64,000 nucleotides of DNA, taken from Acidobacteriota bacterium (GTDB lineage: Bacteria > Acidobacteriota > Thermoanaerobaculia > Multivoradales > Multivoraceae). Below the pieces are notes generated by a model, which was not told the DNA's origin, made no database searches, and saw nothing but the letters and a program-made list of their open reading frames with translations. The stretch covers positions 262,387 through 326,386 of the forward strand of contig QQVD01000068.1 in NCBI GenBank assembly GCA_003388555.1, given 5' to 3'. Below are positions 38,333 through 46,032 of this stretch, in pieces; position 1 is the first letter of the stretch; every line of letters starts with the position of its first letter. The position numbers and the translations under genes are program-made.

Positions 38333-39280
38333 TCAGACCCGGACCTCCGGGCGCCGCATCGCCTCGAGCCATCCGGCCGCGGCGAGCTCGCCCGTCGGCT
38401 CGCGGAAGGAGCAGGATCCGAAGGACTGATAGAAGCCCCGGCGGCAGCGGTGGATCTCGTCCGTCGCCAGCTCCCGGTCGCGCCAGCGCAGGCTGCGGCG
38501 ATCGAAGGCGAAGACCTGGATCGACGACTCGCTGAGCACCTCGACCAGCTCCTCGCGGGTGACTTTGCCCGCCCACAGCAGCGCCGACCCGATCGCCAGG
38601 TTGAGGAAGCCGTGCATCCACACCCGCGGCCCGTGGTCTCCTTCGGTGCGGTGGGGGCCGCGCACGGCATGGTGCAGGCCTGCGGTGGCCTTGAACGGTA
38701 CCCCGCGCTCTCGGCACGCCTCGACGAACGCCGCGAGCTCGAAGACGCTCGGGAAGGCCGTCGCCTCCAGGCCTCCGGTCCGGATCTTGGCGCAATCGCC
38801 GGCGAGCGCGATCGCGTCGAGCAGTCGCAGCGCCTCGTCGTCGAGCACCAGAGAGCCGGGCTGCGCCAGAGCATGCGGCACCTCGTGAAAGACCTGCACG
38901 TCGTCGGGCACCTGATCGGCGAACGCGGTGACAGCGCTCGCGTCGCTGGGCGGCACTTCGAGGGCTCCGATGACGCCGACCCCGGCGAGGCGCTCGCGCG
39001 CCGAGCGCACCTCCGAGCCCTTCTCCGCAGGAACGATCAGCGAAACCGGGAGGCGCTCACGACCCGGCGTGCTCGAGCGCCCGACGACCTCGGCGAACTC
39101 GTCCAGCCGACCCAGCGGCAGTACGAAGGTGCCGAGCATGGTGTGGTCGGAGCCGTCGAGCGCGCGCAGATAGCGCGAGACGGCCTCGGACATGTCGAGC
39201 CGCGCCGGCGGAAAGAGCCCGGCGTAGTCGAGCAGCGAGCGCAGCAACGCTTCAGTCGCGGGTGTGGTCGGTGTCGCCAT
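38333..39280 (-). CDS. conserved protein of unknown function in the homogentisate operon
   Basis: 315 residues from an ATG preceded by GAGGAGA. I recognise no characterised family. Visible features: an N-terminal DYAGLFPPARLDMSEAVSRY block, LGTFVLPLGRLDEF, CAKIRTGGLEATAFPS near residue 182, PFKATAGLHHAVRG near residue 220, then HGFLNLAIGSALLWAG. Alternating strands and helices with a Lys-x-Arg-Thr-Gly-Gly and a Lys-Ala-Thr-Ala-Gly turn would suit a TIM-barrel-like fold. No signal peptide or membrane helix. It lies between phhA and fahA, where many operons have maleylacetoacetate isomerase, which is missing here. A role in that step is only a hypothesis. Confidence 0.8.
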   Translation of the reverse strand: MATPTTPATEALLRSLLDYAGLFPPARLDMSEAVSRYLRALDGSDHTMLGTFVLPLGRLDEFAEVVGRSSTPGRERLPVSLIVPAEKGSEVRSARERLAGVGVIGALEVPPSDASAVTAFADQVPDDVQVFHEVPHALAQPGSLVLDDEALRLLDAIALAGDCAKIRTGGLEATAFPSVFELAAFVEACRERGVPFKATAGLHHAVRGPHRTEGDHGPRVWMHGFLNLAIGSALLWAGKVTREELVEVLSESSIQVFAFDRRSLRWRDRELATDEIHRCRRGFYQSFGSCSFREPTGELAAAGWLEAMRRPEVRV

Positions 39281-39494
39281 CGGTCTCCTCTCGAAGGTCG
39301 GGACGGGCTCGGCTTCGGCCTCGCCGATGCTCACAGCGTAGCGACCAGGTCGCGCCTGCCCGACGTCCTCCCTGTTCCCGACGCCGGAGCCTATCGGCTC
39401 CGTCGGCTGCCGGCAGGTTTCGCGAACGCGCCGCGGATCTCGGCGCTCGTCCTCGGCGCTCTCGACGCCGGCGCTTCTCTACCCGGCGTGTGTC

Positions 39495-40466
39495 TCACCC
39501 GGCGTCGAGGAACGACTGTAGATCCTGCTCGTTGACCAGTGGCTCGCCGGGGGCGACGTTGTCGAGACGCCCCGAAAGCACCCACTCCTCGAGGCGCTCG
39601 ACCTCCGCGAACAGGTGGTCGAAATCGTCGACGTAGAACAGCAGCGGCTGCACGTGGTCGATCTCGAAGTACTGGTTGGCGACCCACTCGAGGCGGAACG
39701 GGTAGCGCTGAACCTCGTCCGAGACGATCGAGTACTCGATCTCCTCCCGCGAGCTGAGCAGGCCCGAGCCGTAGACGCACAGCTCGGTGTCGGCCGGCGC
39801 CACCGGCTCGTCGACGGTCTCGAGGCGCGCCGCGCCGCCCTTGGGCCGCTTCATCAGGCCGAACTCGACCGTGAACCAGAAGAAACGCGCCATCGCCTTG
39901 ATCACGCTCGAGGTCACCTTGGTGCGCCGCGAGCTGTCGAGGTCCCGGCTCATCTTCGCCGCCGTCGCGGCCACCTCGCCGAAGCGCACCAGGATGTCCG
40001 AGAAGGTGCGGTCGGTGTGCATCGGCACGTGGCCGGCGAGGTCGTGGAAGATGTCGGGCTCGGGCAGGTAGTCGAGCGAGCGGGCGTCGCGGATGGTGAT
40101 GGTGGTCGGGAACTCCCGCTGACGCAGGCAATCGAAGAACAGGTAGGCCGGCACGTAGCCACTCACCGCCTTCGACTCGAACGCCGACAGCGGCTCGAGG
40201 AACTCGTTGATCTCCTCGAGCCGCGGCACCCGCTCGGAGGTCAGCGCCAGATTGTTCAGGCCCTCGATGAAGCGCGGGTGTGCGAAACGCTGCCACTGCG
40301 GCACCAGTGCCGCATAGAGGCGGCGCCAGGTCTCGTGGTTCTCCTCCGAGTAGAGCTCGTAGGGCTGATGGATGAACAGGTCACCGCGCCCCTTGGCCTC
40401 TTCGATGAACGGCGCACGGGTGGTCGTCAGGTCGTTGCTCGCCGGTGCTGTCTCGGTGATCGTCAT
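39495..40466 (-). CDS. phhA: phenylalanine 4-monooxygenase
   Basis: Non-haem iron, tetrahydropterin-dependent hydroxylase that turns phenylalanine into tyrosine. 323 residues, longer than the Pseudomonas enzyme, with an N-terminal extension. The iron site is HDLAGHVPMH with two His, and the Glu ligand is in FFWFTVEFGLM. The substrate and pterin regions IHQPYELYSEENHETWRRLY and YVPAYLFFDCLRQREFPTT match the family. No ACT regulatory domain is seen. It starts 52 bases after the hmgA stop codon, in the leftward cluster. Pterin recycling genes (PhhB) are not present. Confidence 0.95.
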   Translation of the reverse strand: MTITETAPASNDLTTTRAPFIEEAKGRGDLFIHQPYELYSEENHETWRRLYAALVPQWQRFAHPRFIEGLNNLALTSERVPRLEEINEFLEPLSAFESKAVSGYVPAYLFFDCLRQREFPTTITIRDARSLDYLPEPDIFHDLAGHVPMHTDRTFSDILVRFGEVAATAAKMSRDLDSSRRTKVTSSVIKAMARFFWFTVEFGLMKRPKGGAARLETVDEPVAPADTELCVYGSGLLSSREEIEYSIVSDEVQRYPFRLEWVANQYFEIDHVQPLLFYVDDFDHLFAEVERLEEWVLSGRLDNVAPGEPLVNEQDLQSFLDAG

Positions 40467-40518
40467 GTGCGGCTCCTCTCTCTCTTCCGGTGCCGACCGT
40501 CGTCTCTCGTTCGGTGCT

Positions 40519-41685
40519 TCAGTGGTTCCAGCTCAGCGGGTAGGCCTCGTCCTCGAGCGCCAGGGCGGCCTTGGTCAGCCGCAGCGGCCGGAAGGTGTCG
40601 ACCATCACCGCGAGCTCCTCGGTCTTCTCCTTGCCGATCGAGCCCTCGTAGGTCCCAGGATGCGGGCCGTGCGGGATGCCGTTGGGGTGCACGGTGAACG
40701 AGCCGCGCTCGATCCCCTTGCGCGACATGAAGTCCCCCTCGACGTAGTACAGGACCTCGTCCGAGTCGACGTTCGAGTGGTTGTACGGCGCCGGGATGGC
40801 CTCCGGGTGGTAGTCGAACAGGCGCGGCACGAACGAGCAGACGACGAAGCCGGGGCCGTCGAACGTCTGGTGCACCGGGGGCGGCTGGTGCACCCGGCCC
40901 GTGATCGGCTCGAAGTCCTCGATGTTGAAGGCGAACGGCCACAGATGGCCGTCCCAGCCGACGACGTCGAGCGGATGGTGGCCGAACTCGTAGCGCGAGA
41001 TGGCGCCGCGGGCCTTGACCCGCACCTCGAACTCGCCCTTCTCGTCGTGGGTGACCAGCTCCTCCGGCCCGCGGATGTCGCGCTCGCAGTAGGGCGAGTG
41101 CTCGAGGAACTGTCCGTAGCGGTTGAGGTAGCGCTTCGGCGGCTCGATGTGCCCGTAGGCCTCGATCACCAGGATGCGCTGCGCCACGCTCTCGTCGGGC
41201 AGCAGGCGCCAGAGCACTCCGGTGGGCAGCACCAGGTAGTCGCCGGGACGGTACCGCATGACGCCGAACTGGCTTTCCAGGACCCCGGTGCCGTCGTGCA
41301 CGAACAGCACCTCGTCACCGTGGGCGAAGCGGTACCAGTAGTCCATCGGCCGGTCCGGCCGCACCAGCGACAGCACCACGTCCTGATTGCCCATCAGCGC
41401 CACCCGGCCCTCGATCGCGTCACCGCCTCCCTCGAGCTTGGCGCCGAGGAGGTGACGGTGACGCAGCGCTCCCTGGGATTCGAAGTCGTGCGCCAGCTCG
41501 TCCGGCAGCCGCACGGTGTCCACCTCGCGCACCCGGGTCGGCGGATGCAGGTGGTAGAGGATCGACTGGATGCCGGCGAAGCCGTGGATCCCCATCACCT
41601 CTTCGTGATGCAGCGATCCATCGGGCTTGCGGAACTGGGTGTGGCGCTTGTGGGGGATCTGCCCCTTCTGCATGTAGTAGGTCAC
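40519..41685 (-). CDS. hmgA: homogentisate 1,2-dioxygenase
   Basis: Ring-cleaving iron enzyme making maleylacetoacetate from homogentisate. 388 residues, of the shorter bacterial type that starts MTYYMQKGQIPHKRHTQFR. Cupin-like C-terminal half with the iron ligands in the segment HPNGIPHGPHPGTYEGS, plus VEGDFMSRKGIERGSFT and PPVHQTFDGPGFVVCSFVPR. LHHEEVMGIHGFAG and SEYGHHPLDVVGWDG-type blocks also fit. Located 106 bases downstream of hppD and 52 bases upstream of phhA in the same leftward operon. Confidence 0.95.
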   Translation of the reverse strand: MTYYMQKGQIPHKRHTQFRKPDGSLHHEEVMGIHGFAGIQSILYHLHPPTRVREVDTVRLPDELAHDFESQGALRHRHLLGAKLEGGGDAIEGRVALMGNQDVVLSLVRPDRPMDYWYRFAHGDEVLFVHDGTGVLESQFGVMRYRPGDYLVLPTGVLWRLLPDESVAQRILVIEAYGHIEPPKRYLNRYGQFLEHSPYCERDIRGPEELVTHDEKGEFEVRVKARGAISRYEFGHHPLDVVGWDGHLWPFAFNIEDFEPITGRVHQPPPVHQTFDGPGFVVCSFVPRLFDYHPEAIPAPYNHSNVDSDEVLYYVEGDFMSRKGIERGSFTVHPNGIPHGPHPGTYEGSIGKEKTEELAVMVDTFRPLRLTKAALALEDEAYPLSWNH

Positions 41686-41791
41686 TGGGGAAGGACTCCT
41701 GACTCGAACGTGCTGGTGGTTCTCTCGCTACACCGGGCGCCCTGGCTCAGGGCGCTCGATGACACTGCGGTGCGTCGCCCCGAGCCGAGGA

Positions 41792-42952
41792 TCACAGGTT
41801 GCCGCGCCGCGCCTGCTCGCGCTCGAGCGACTCGAACAGGGCCTTGAAGTTGCCCTCGCCGAAGCCCCGGGCTCCGTGCCGCTCGATGACCTCGAAGAAG
41901 ACCGTCGGGCGGTCCTGGATCGGCTTGGTGAAGATCTGCAGCAGGTAGCCGTCCTCGTCGCGATCGACCAGGATGCCGAGGCGGGCGAGATCCTCGATCG
42001 GCTCGTCGATCTTGCCGACGCGCTGCTCGAGCTGCTCGTAGTAGGTGCCCGGCACGTCGAGGAACTCGACTCCGGCGGCACGCAGCTTGGTCACCGTCTC
42101 GATGATGTTGCTCGTCGCACAGGCCAGGTGCTGGACCCCGGGGCCGCCGTAGAAGTCGAGGTACTCCTCGATCTGCGACTTCTTGCGCCCCTGAGCCGGC
42201 TCGTTGATCGGGAACTTCACCTTGCCGGTGCCGTCCTGCATCACCTTCGACATCAGGGCCGAGTACTCGGTGGAGATCGCCTTGTCGTCGAAGTGCACGA
42301 GCTGCGAGAAGCCCATCGTGCGGGCGAAGAAGTCGACCCACTGGTTCATCTTCCCCAGCTCGACGTTGCCCACCATGTGGTCGAGGTACTTGAAGCCGAA
42401 GCCCTCGCCGGGCGCATCGCTGCGCCGCTCGAAGCGCGGCGCGAAGGCGCCGTCGTAGGAGCCTCGCTCGACGAAGCGGATGACGGTCTCGCCGTAGGCC
42501 TGGATCTCGGCCAGGCGCAGGGTGCCGTCGTCGTCGGTCTCCTCCCAGGGCTCGCGAACCGGCTCGGCGCCGCGGCTGGTCGCCGCCTCGAAGGCGGCCC
42601 GGGCGTCGGGGACCGCCAGCCCGATCGCCTTCACGCCGTCGCCGTGGCGCAGCACGTGCTCGGAGATCGGGTGGTCGGCCTGCAGAGCGGTGCTGAGCAC
42701 GAGGCGGATCTTGCCCTGCTGCAGCACGTACGACGCGACGTCACGGGAGCCCGTCTCCAGTCCGCGGTAGGCCATCACGGTGAAGCCGAAGCAGTGCTGG
42801 TAGTAGAGCGCCGACTGCTTGGCGTTGCCGACGTAGAGCTCGACGTGGTCGAAGCCCTGGATCGGGCAGAAGTCCTCCTCGGTCTGCTGGCTGGCTTGGC
42901 TGGCCGGCGAGGTCGGTTTCGGGGCGGTCGGGGTCAGGGTGCTCTGGCTCAT
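41792..42952 (-). CDS. hppD: 4-hydroxyphenylpyruvate dioxygenase
   Basis: Converts 4-hydroxyphenylpyruvate to homogentisate. 386 residues from an ATG with GGAG six bases upstream. Two vicinal-oxygen-chelate domains: the first around FDHVELYVGNAKQSALYYQH, the second with the iron ligands in YLDHMVGNV (His), GGPGVQHLACAT (His) and the C-terminal TVFFEVIERHGARGFGEGNFKALFE (Glu). This long form resembles the plant/actinobacterial class. The N-terminal 25 residues are a Pro/Thr/Ser tail. It is the first gene after a 684-base spacer that holds repeats and a palindrome, so its own promoter probably lies there. Confidence 0.96.
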   Translation of the reverse strand: MSQSTLTPTAPKPTSPASQASQQTEEDFCPIQGFDHVELYVGNAKQSALYYQHCFGFTVMAYRGLETGSRDVASYVLQQGKIRLVLSTALQADHPISEHVLRHGDGVKAIGLAVPDARAAFEAATSRGAEPVREPWEETDDDGTLRLAEIQAYGETVIRFVERGSYDGAFAPRFERRSDAPGEGFGFKYLDHMVGNVELGKMNQWVDFFARTMGFSQLVHFDDKAISTEYSALMSKVMQDGTGKVKFPINEPAQGRKKSQIEEYLDFYGGPGVQHLACATSNIIETVTKLRAAGVEFLDVPGTYYEQLEQRVGKIDEPIEDLARLGILVDRDEDGYLLQIFTKPIQDRPTVFFEVIERHGARGFGEGNFKALFESLEREQARRGNL

Positions 42953-43015
42953 CTGGAACTCCAATTCTCTGTCGGCCCGCTGTCTGCTGCCTGCGGGCTT
43001 CGGCTGTCGGCATGA

Positions 43016-43063
43016 GGTGATCGTTCGGGTGATCGGTCGGGTGATCGGTCGGGTGATCGGTCG
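43016..43063. repeat. 12-bp tandem repeat, 4 copies (unit GGTGATCGGTCG)
   Basis: Three exact copies and a first copy with one substitution (GGTGATCGTTCG), 64 bases upstream of the hppD start, in what should be its leader or promoter. No spacers, so not a CRISPR. Compare the 12-bp array upstream of rnd, whose unit also contains ATCGG. Confidence 0.9.
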
Positions 43064-43293
43064 GTGGCGGTGGTCTTCGACCGCCGGCGCGTCGGAGGCG
43101 CCGGGTCGGTCTCCGCTCCAGGCGAGCCCTCCGATGGTGCCGCGTGGATCTGTCGATCGTTCGATCGCTCTCCGGCTCGTGCTGTCGTGGGGTGGATCGT
43201 CAGCGGGTCGTGCAGTGCAGGCCTAGTCGGTGAAGAGTGCCGGCGTGACCTCCCCGCGCTGACCGTCGGACTTCGGTACAGGTTGATGCAGCG

Positions 43294-43308
43294 TCTCTGA
43301 TTCAGAGA
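43294..43308. promoter_or_regulatory. 15-base palindrome TCTCTGA-T-TCAGAGA
   Basis: Seven-base perfect arms around a single T, about 340 bases upstream of hppD, in the spacer between the aminotransferase and hppD genes. It is AT-richer than its surroundings. Candidate operator for the cluster, perhaps for the Lrp-type regulator; no second copy was noticed in the aminotransferase-lrp spacer. Confidence 0.45.
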
Positions 43309-43636
43309 ACGCGGCGGGGGGACGGGGTGCATTCCGTGCTCGGCACGAAGGCGCGGCGGACCGCCACCGGAGTCGGGGCGGGGCGCGACGCGGCGAGCGT
43401 GGCGCGACGTCGCACCGCGATCGGGCGCGGAGAGCGCTGCGGCTTCCTGGTTCGGTGTCTCAAGGTCTTTCCTCCTTCTGGGTCTGTCTCTCGTCGAATC
43501 CCCGGTGGCTCGAGGCCGAGTGAACGGGCGGCTATCGCCGCAACCCTCTGACGACTTCGCCGCGCCGAGCTCGTCACGGCCGCGCGGACCCCGCATCGTC
43601 CGCCCTGGCGCGGCGCCGGCGCCCCGGGAAACGGCT

Positions 43637-44935
43637 TCAGCCGTCCGCCACGCTCAGCGCTTGACGGTGGCTGGCGACCGAGCGCGCCAGCCGGCGCACC
43701 GCGTCGCGCAGGGCCTCCGGCTCGAGCAGCGAGAAGCTGAGCCGCAAGCCGAGGTCGCCGCCGGCTCCGGGCACGCAGTCGAAGGCCGATCCGGGTATGA
43801 AGGCGAGCTGCTCCTCGTCGAGCGCGCGCTGCAGCAGGCTGCGGGTCTCGAAGCCCTCTGGCACCGCGTCCGGCGCGAAGCGCAGGTAGACGAACATGCC
43901 GCTGCTCGGTCGGCTCCAGCTGGCTCCCTCGAGGGCGACCTGCCGCAGCTCCCCGAGCACCGCGTCGCGGCGCTCACGGTAGGTGTCACGCAGGCGCCGC
44001 AGGTGGGAGGCGAAGAACTCGCGGTCGGCGAGCAGCTCGCTGACCACCCTCTGGGTGAGCGACGAGCACTCCAGATCCATGCCCTCCTTGATGATCGAGG
44101 CACGGGCGACCAGAGGCTTCGGCAGCACCATCCAGCCGAGGCGCAGCGCCGGTCCGAGGATCTTGGAGAACGAGCCCACGTAGACGACGCCTCCGCCTTC
44201 CGACACCTCGTCGGCGGCGGCGAGTGCGGGCTGCGCGGCTCCGTCGTAGGCGAGGAAGCCGTACGGATCGTCCTCGACGATCGGCACACCGTGGCGAGCG
44301 GCGACCTCGACCAGCCGGCGACGGCGCTCCGGCGCCAGAGTGACGCCGAGCGGATTGTGACCTTCCGGCACGGTGTAGATCATCCGCGCATCGCCTTCGC
44401 CGAGACGCGCCTCGACCGCCTCCGGATCGATTCCGTGGTCGAGATCGGCGCCGACGGTGCGGATCCGGGCGCCCCGCGGGGCCACCACCTGATGGATCCC
44501 GGTGTAGGCCTGCGCCTCGGCGATCACCGTCGTCCCCCGATCGACGAGCAGGCGTGCGAGGACGTCGAGCGCCTGCTGGGCGCCGGTGGTCAACACGATC
44601 TGGTCGAGATCGCAGACGACTCCGCGCGCCCGCATCAGGTCCTGGATCTGCTCCTTGAGCGGCATGAACGGCGGCAGATACTGCAGCGCCTTCACCTCGC
44701 GGCCCAGCACCCGCTCGTAGGCCGAGGCCAGCTCGGCGCGCGGGAACAGCTCAGGAGCCGGGAGGCCGCCGGCCATCGAGACGACCCCGGGCCTCGCGAC
44801 CAGCTCGACCATCTGGCGCAGCACCGAACGCCGGGCGTCACGGATCCAGGCGGCGAGCGCCGGCTCGGGAGCACCCACCAGGGAAGCGTTACGCCCTGTG
44901 GCGCCGTCGCGGGCGATGTCGGATGAGGTCTGCAT
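43637..44935 (-). CDS. class I/II PLP-dependent aminotransferase (probable aromatic aminotransferase)
   Basis: Fold-type I aminotransferase, 432 residues from an ATG at 44935. It resembles the 2-aminoadipate/aromatic aminotransferases related to MocR C-domains, but has no DNA-binding domain. Markers: VVSMAGGLPAPELFPR, LTTGAQQALDVLARLL, YTVPEGHNPLGVTL, VEDDPYGFLAYDG, and the PLP-lysine in VGSFSKILGPALRLGWMV. In the Phe/Tyr cluster it would transaminate tyrosine to 4-hydroxyphenylpyruvate, the substrate of HppD; this function is inferred from location. It is divergent from the Lrp-type regulator and separated from hppD by a long spacer, so it may have a separate transcript. Confidence 0.9.
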   Translation of the reverse strand: MQTSSDIARDGATGRNASLVGAPEPALAAWIRDARRSVLRQMVELVARPGVVSMAGGLPAPELFPRAELASAYERVLGREVKALQYLPPFMPLKEQIQDLMRARGVVCDLDQIVLTTGAQQALDVLARLLVDRGTTVIAEAQAYTGIHQVVAPRGARIRTVGADLDHGIDPEAVEARLGEGDARMIYTVPEGHNPLGVTLAPERRRRLVEVAARHGVPIVEDDPYGFLAYDGAAQPALAAADEVSEGGGVVYVGSFSKILGPALRLGWMVLPKPLVARASIIKEGMDLECSSLTQRVVSELLADREFFASHLRRLRDTYRERRDAVLGELRQVALEGASWSRPSSGMFVYLRFAPDAVPEGFETRSLLQRALDEEQLAFIPGSAFDCVPGAGGDLGLRLSFSLLEPEALRDAVRRLARSVASHRQALSVADG

Positions 44936-45236
44936 GATCGGTTCTTCTGCCGGCCTTCCGGCGGCTCGCCGCGCCCCTGTCGGTGCCGACGGGGGCCGCC
45001 GTCTCGCGCTCGCCGCCCAGTGGAGCGGTGGGCGGGCAGGCGCCTGCACCGTGGTTGGCGTCGACCGAAGCACTCCGCGCCGAGCGCGCAGAGCGCTCTG
45101 TGCGGTACTCTGCGCCGGGGTCCGGAGACCGCCAGGGTCGACGGCTCGGTGCGTGATCGGCCGGGCGGCGGTCAGCGAGCCCCGTCTCGATGACAAATGG
45201 AACTATAGCGCAACCTGGCGGACGGAATCAAAGCCC
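44936..45236. other. divergent promoter region between the aminotransferase and Lrp-type regulator genes
   Basis: About 300 bases. The right end is AT-richer and contains the promoter-like pair for the leftward gene (45202-45231). No gene or strong repeat is seen. An Lrp-type protein commonly binds such shared spacers. Confidence 0.55.
45202..45231 (-). promoter_or_regulatory. candidate promoter for the aminotransferase gene, TTGATT-N18-TATAGT
   Basis: On the minus strand TTGATT (45226-45231) is followed after 18 bases by TATAGT (45202-45207, 5 of 6 matches). It points to the aminotransferase, 267 bases away, and lies directly in front of the regulator's ATG at 45237, so the regulator could control both. 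Confidence 0.4.
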
Positions 45237-45743
45237 ATGGCCCGCGACGAGGACCAGAACGAAACCAGAACCGCCCGGCTCGACCGCCTCGACCTGGCGA
45301 TCCTCGGACACCTGCAGAGCGACGCGCGGATCACCAACACCGAGCTGGCGCGCCGCGTCGACCTGTCACCCCCAGGCCTGCAGAAGCGGCTCTCCAAGCT
45401 GCGCGAGGCCGGCGTGATCCGCGGCGAGGTGGCGCTCATCGACCGCGAGCAGCTCGGCCTCGACCTGCTCTGCTTCGTCCAGGTCACCCTGAGCCATCAT
45501 CAGCCGCGCACCGTGCAGGGATTCCGCGAGGCCATCCGCGAGATGCCCGAGGTGCTCGAGTGCCACCTGGCGACCGGCGAGTTCGACTACCTGCTCAAGG
45601 TGGTGGCGACGAACCACCGCACCCTCGAGCACTTCCTGGTCGAGCGCCTGACGCCGACCGTAGGCGTCGACAAGATCCGCACCACCATCGTGCTCAACGA
45701 GATCAAGCACACCACCCAGCTGCCGCTGCCGGAGGCGGAGTAG
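45237..45743 (+). CDS. Lrp/AsnC-family transcriptional regulator
   Basis: 168 residues. The N-terminal winged helix-turn-helix reads LDLAILGHLQSDARITNTEL followed by ARRVDLSPPGLQKRLSKL; the C-terminal RAM/AsnC effector-binding domain has VQVTLSHHQ and VLECHLATGEFDYLLKVV. Lrp-family proteins bind amino acids and regulate their metabolism, usually as octamers. Divergent orientation to the aromatic aminotransferase and neighbourhood of the Phe/Tyr genes suggest that it senses an aromatic amino acid and controls this cluster; that is an inference. The stop codon TAG provides the first G of the GGGACAA array, so the repeat starts exactly at the end of the gene. Confidence 0.92.
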   Translation: MARDEDQNETRTARLDRLDLAILGHLQSDARITNTELARRVDLSPPGLQKRLSKLREAGVIRGEVALIDREQLGLDLLCFVQVTLSHHQPRTVQGFREAIREMPEVLECHLATGEFDYLLKVVATNHRTLEHFLVERLTPTVGVDKIRTTIVLNEIKHTTQLPLPEAE

Positions 45744-45833
45744 GGACAAGGGACAAGGGACAAGGGACAAGGGACAAGGGACAAGGGACAAGGGACAAGG
45801 GACAAGGGACAAGGGACAAGGGACAAGGGACAA
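45743..45833 (+). repeat. perfect heptamer array, 13 copies of GGGACAA
   Basis: Thirteen uninterrupted copies over 91 bases, beginning with the last base of the regulator's stop codon. The G-rich strand has runs of three G every seven bases and could form quadruplexes. The unit is not a multiple of three. A C-rich tract of opposite sense follows. Confidence 0.97.
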
Positions 45834-45840
45834 GGACCCG

Positions 45841-46025
45841 ACTCCTCTTCTTACCTCCCTGTTGCCCCTTATCCCCCCCGGATCCTCAGGTCCCTGACCT
45901 TTTCCTTCTTCCCTCATTCCCTTTCCCTTTCCCTCTTCCCTTTCCCTATCCCCTGACCCCTGACCCCCAACCCCTTCCGCTTCCCCTGACCCCTTCCGCT
46001 TCCCCTACCCTTTTCCCTTCCCAGG
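45841..46025. repeat. C/T-rich tract facing the GGGACAA array
   Basis: About 185 bases that are almost all pyrimidine on this strand, with CCCTTT units, CCCCTGACCCCTGACC (the reverse complement of the GGGGTCA units near 19690), GACCCCCAACCCC (the reverse complement of the GGGGTT type near 63840) and a doubled CCCCTTCCGCTTCCCC block. RNA from the region could pair imperfectly with the G-rich array. It ends at the AGGAGA RBS of the next gene. Confidence 0.85.
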
Positions 46026-46032
46026 AGATCCG

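Larger units (their letters stand above)
42953..43636. other. intergenic region upstream of hppD
   Basis: A 684-base spacer, the longest in the window, with no protein-like open frame on either strand. It contains a 12-bp tandem repeat (43016-43063) near hppD and a 15-base palindrome (43294-43308). The rest is GC-rich with no recognisable element. Confidence 0.65.

Noticed and set aside
43016..43063. Possible CRISPR or iteron array
   Set aside because: Units are 12 bp, directly adjacent, without spacers, and no cas or replication gene is near.
42949..43596. 215-codon leftward frame in the spacer before hppD
   Set aside because: Composition dominated by Arg, Ser, Pro and Thr, contains the translated 12-bp repeat, has no homologous pattern, and runs through the hppD start.
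45366..45917. Leftward frame with a Leu-Val-Pro-Cys-Pro-Leu-Ser repeat
   Set aside because: It is only the translation of the GGGACAA array in reverse sense, running into the antisense of the Lrp-type gene. The 21-base period reflects the 7-bp unit.
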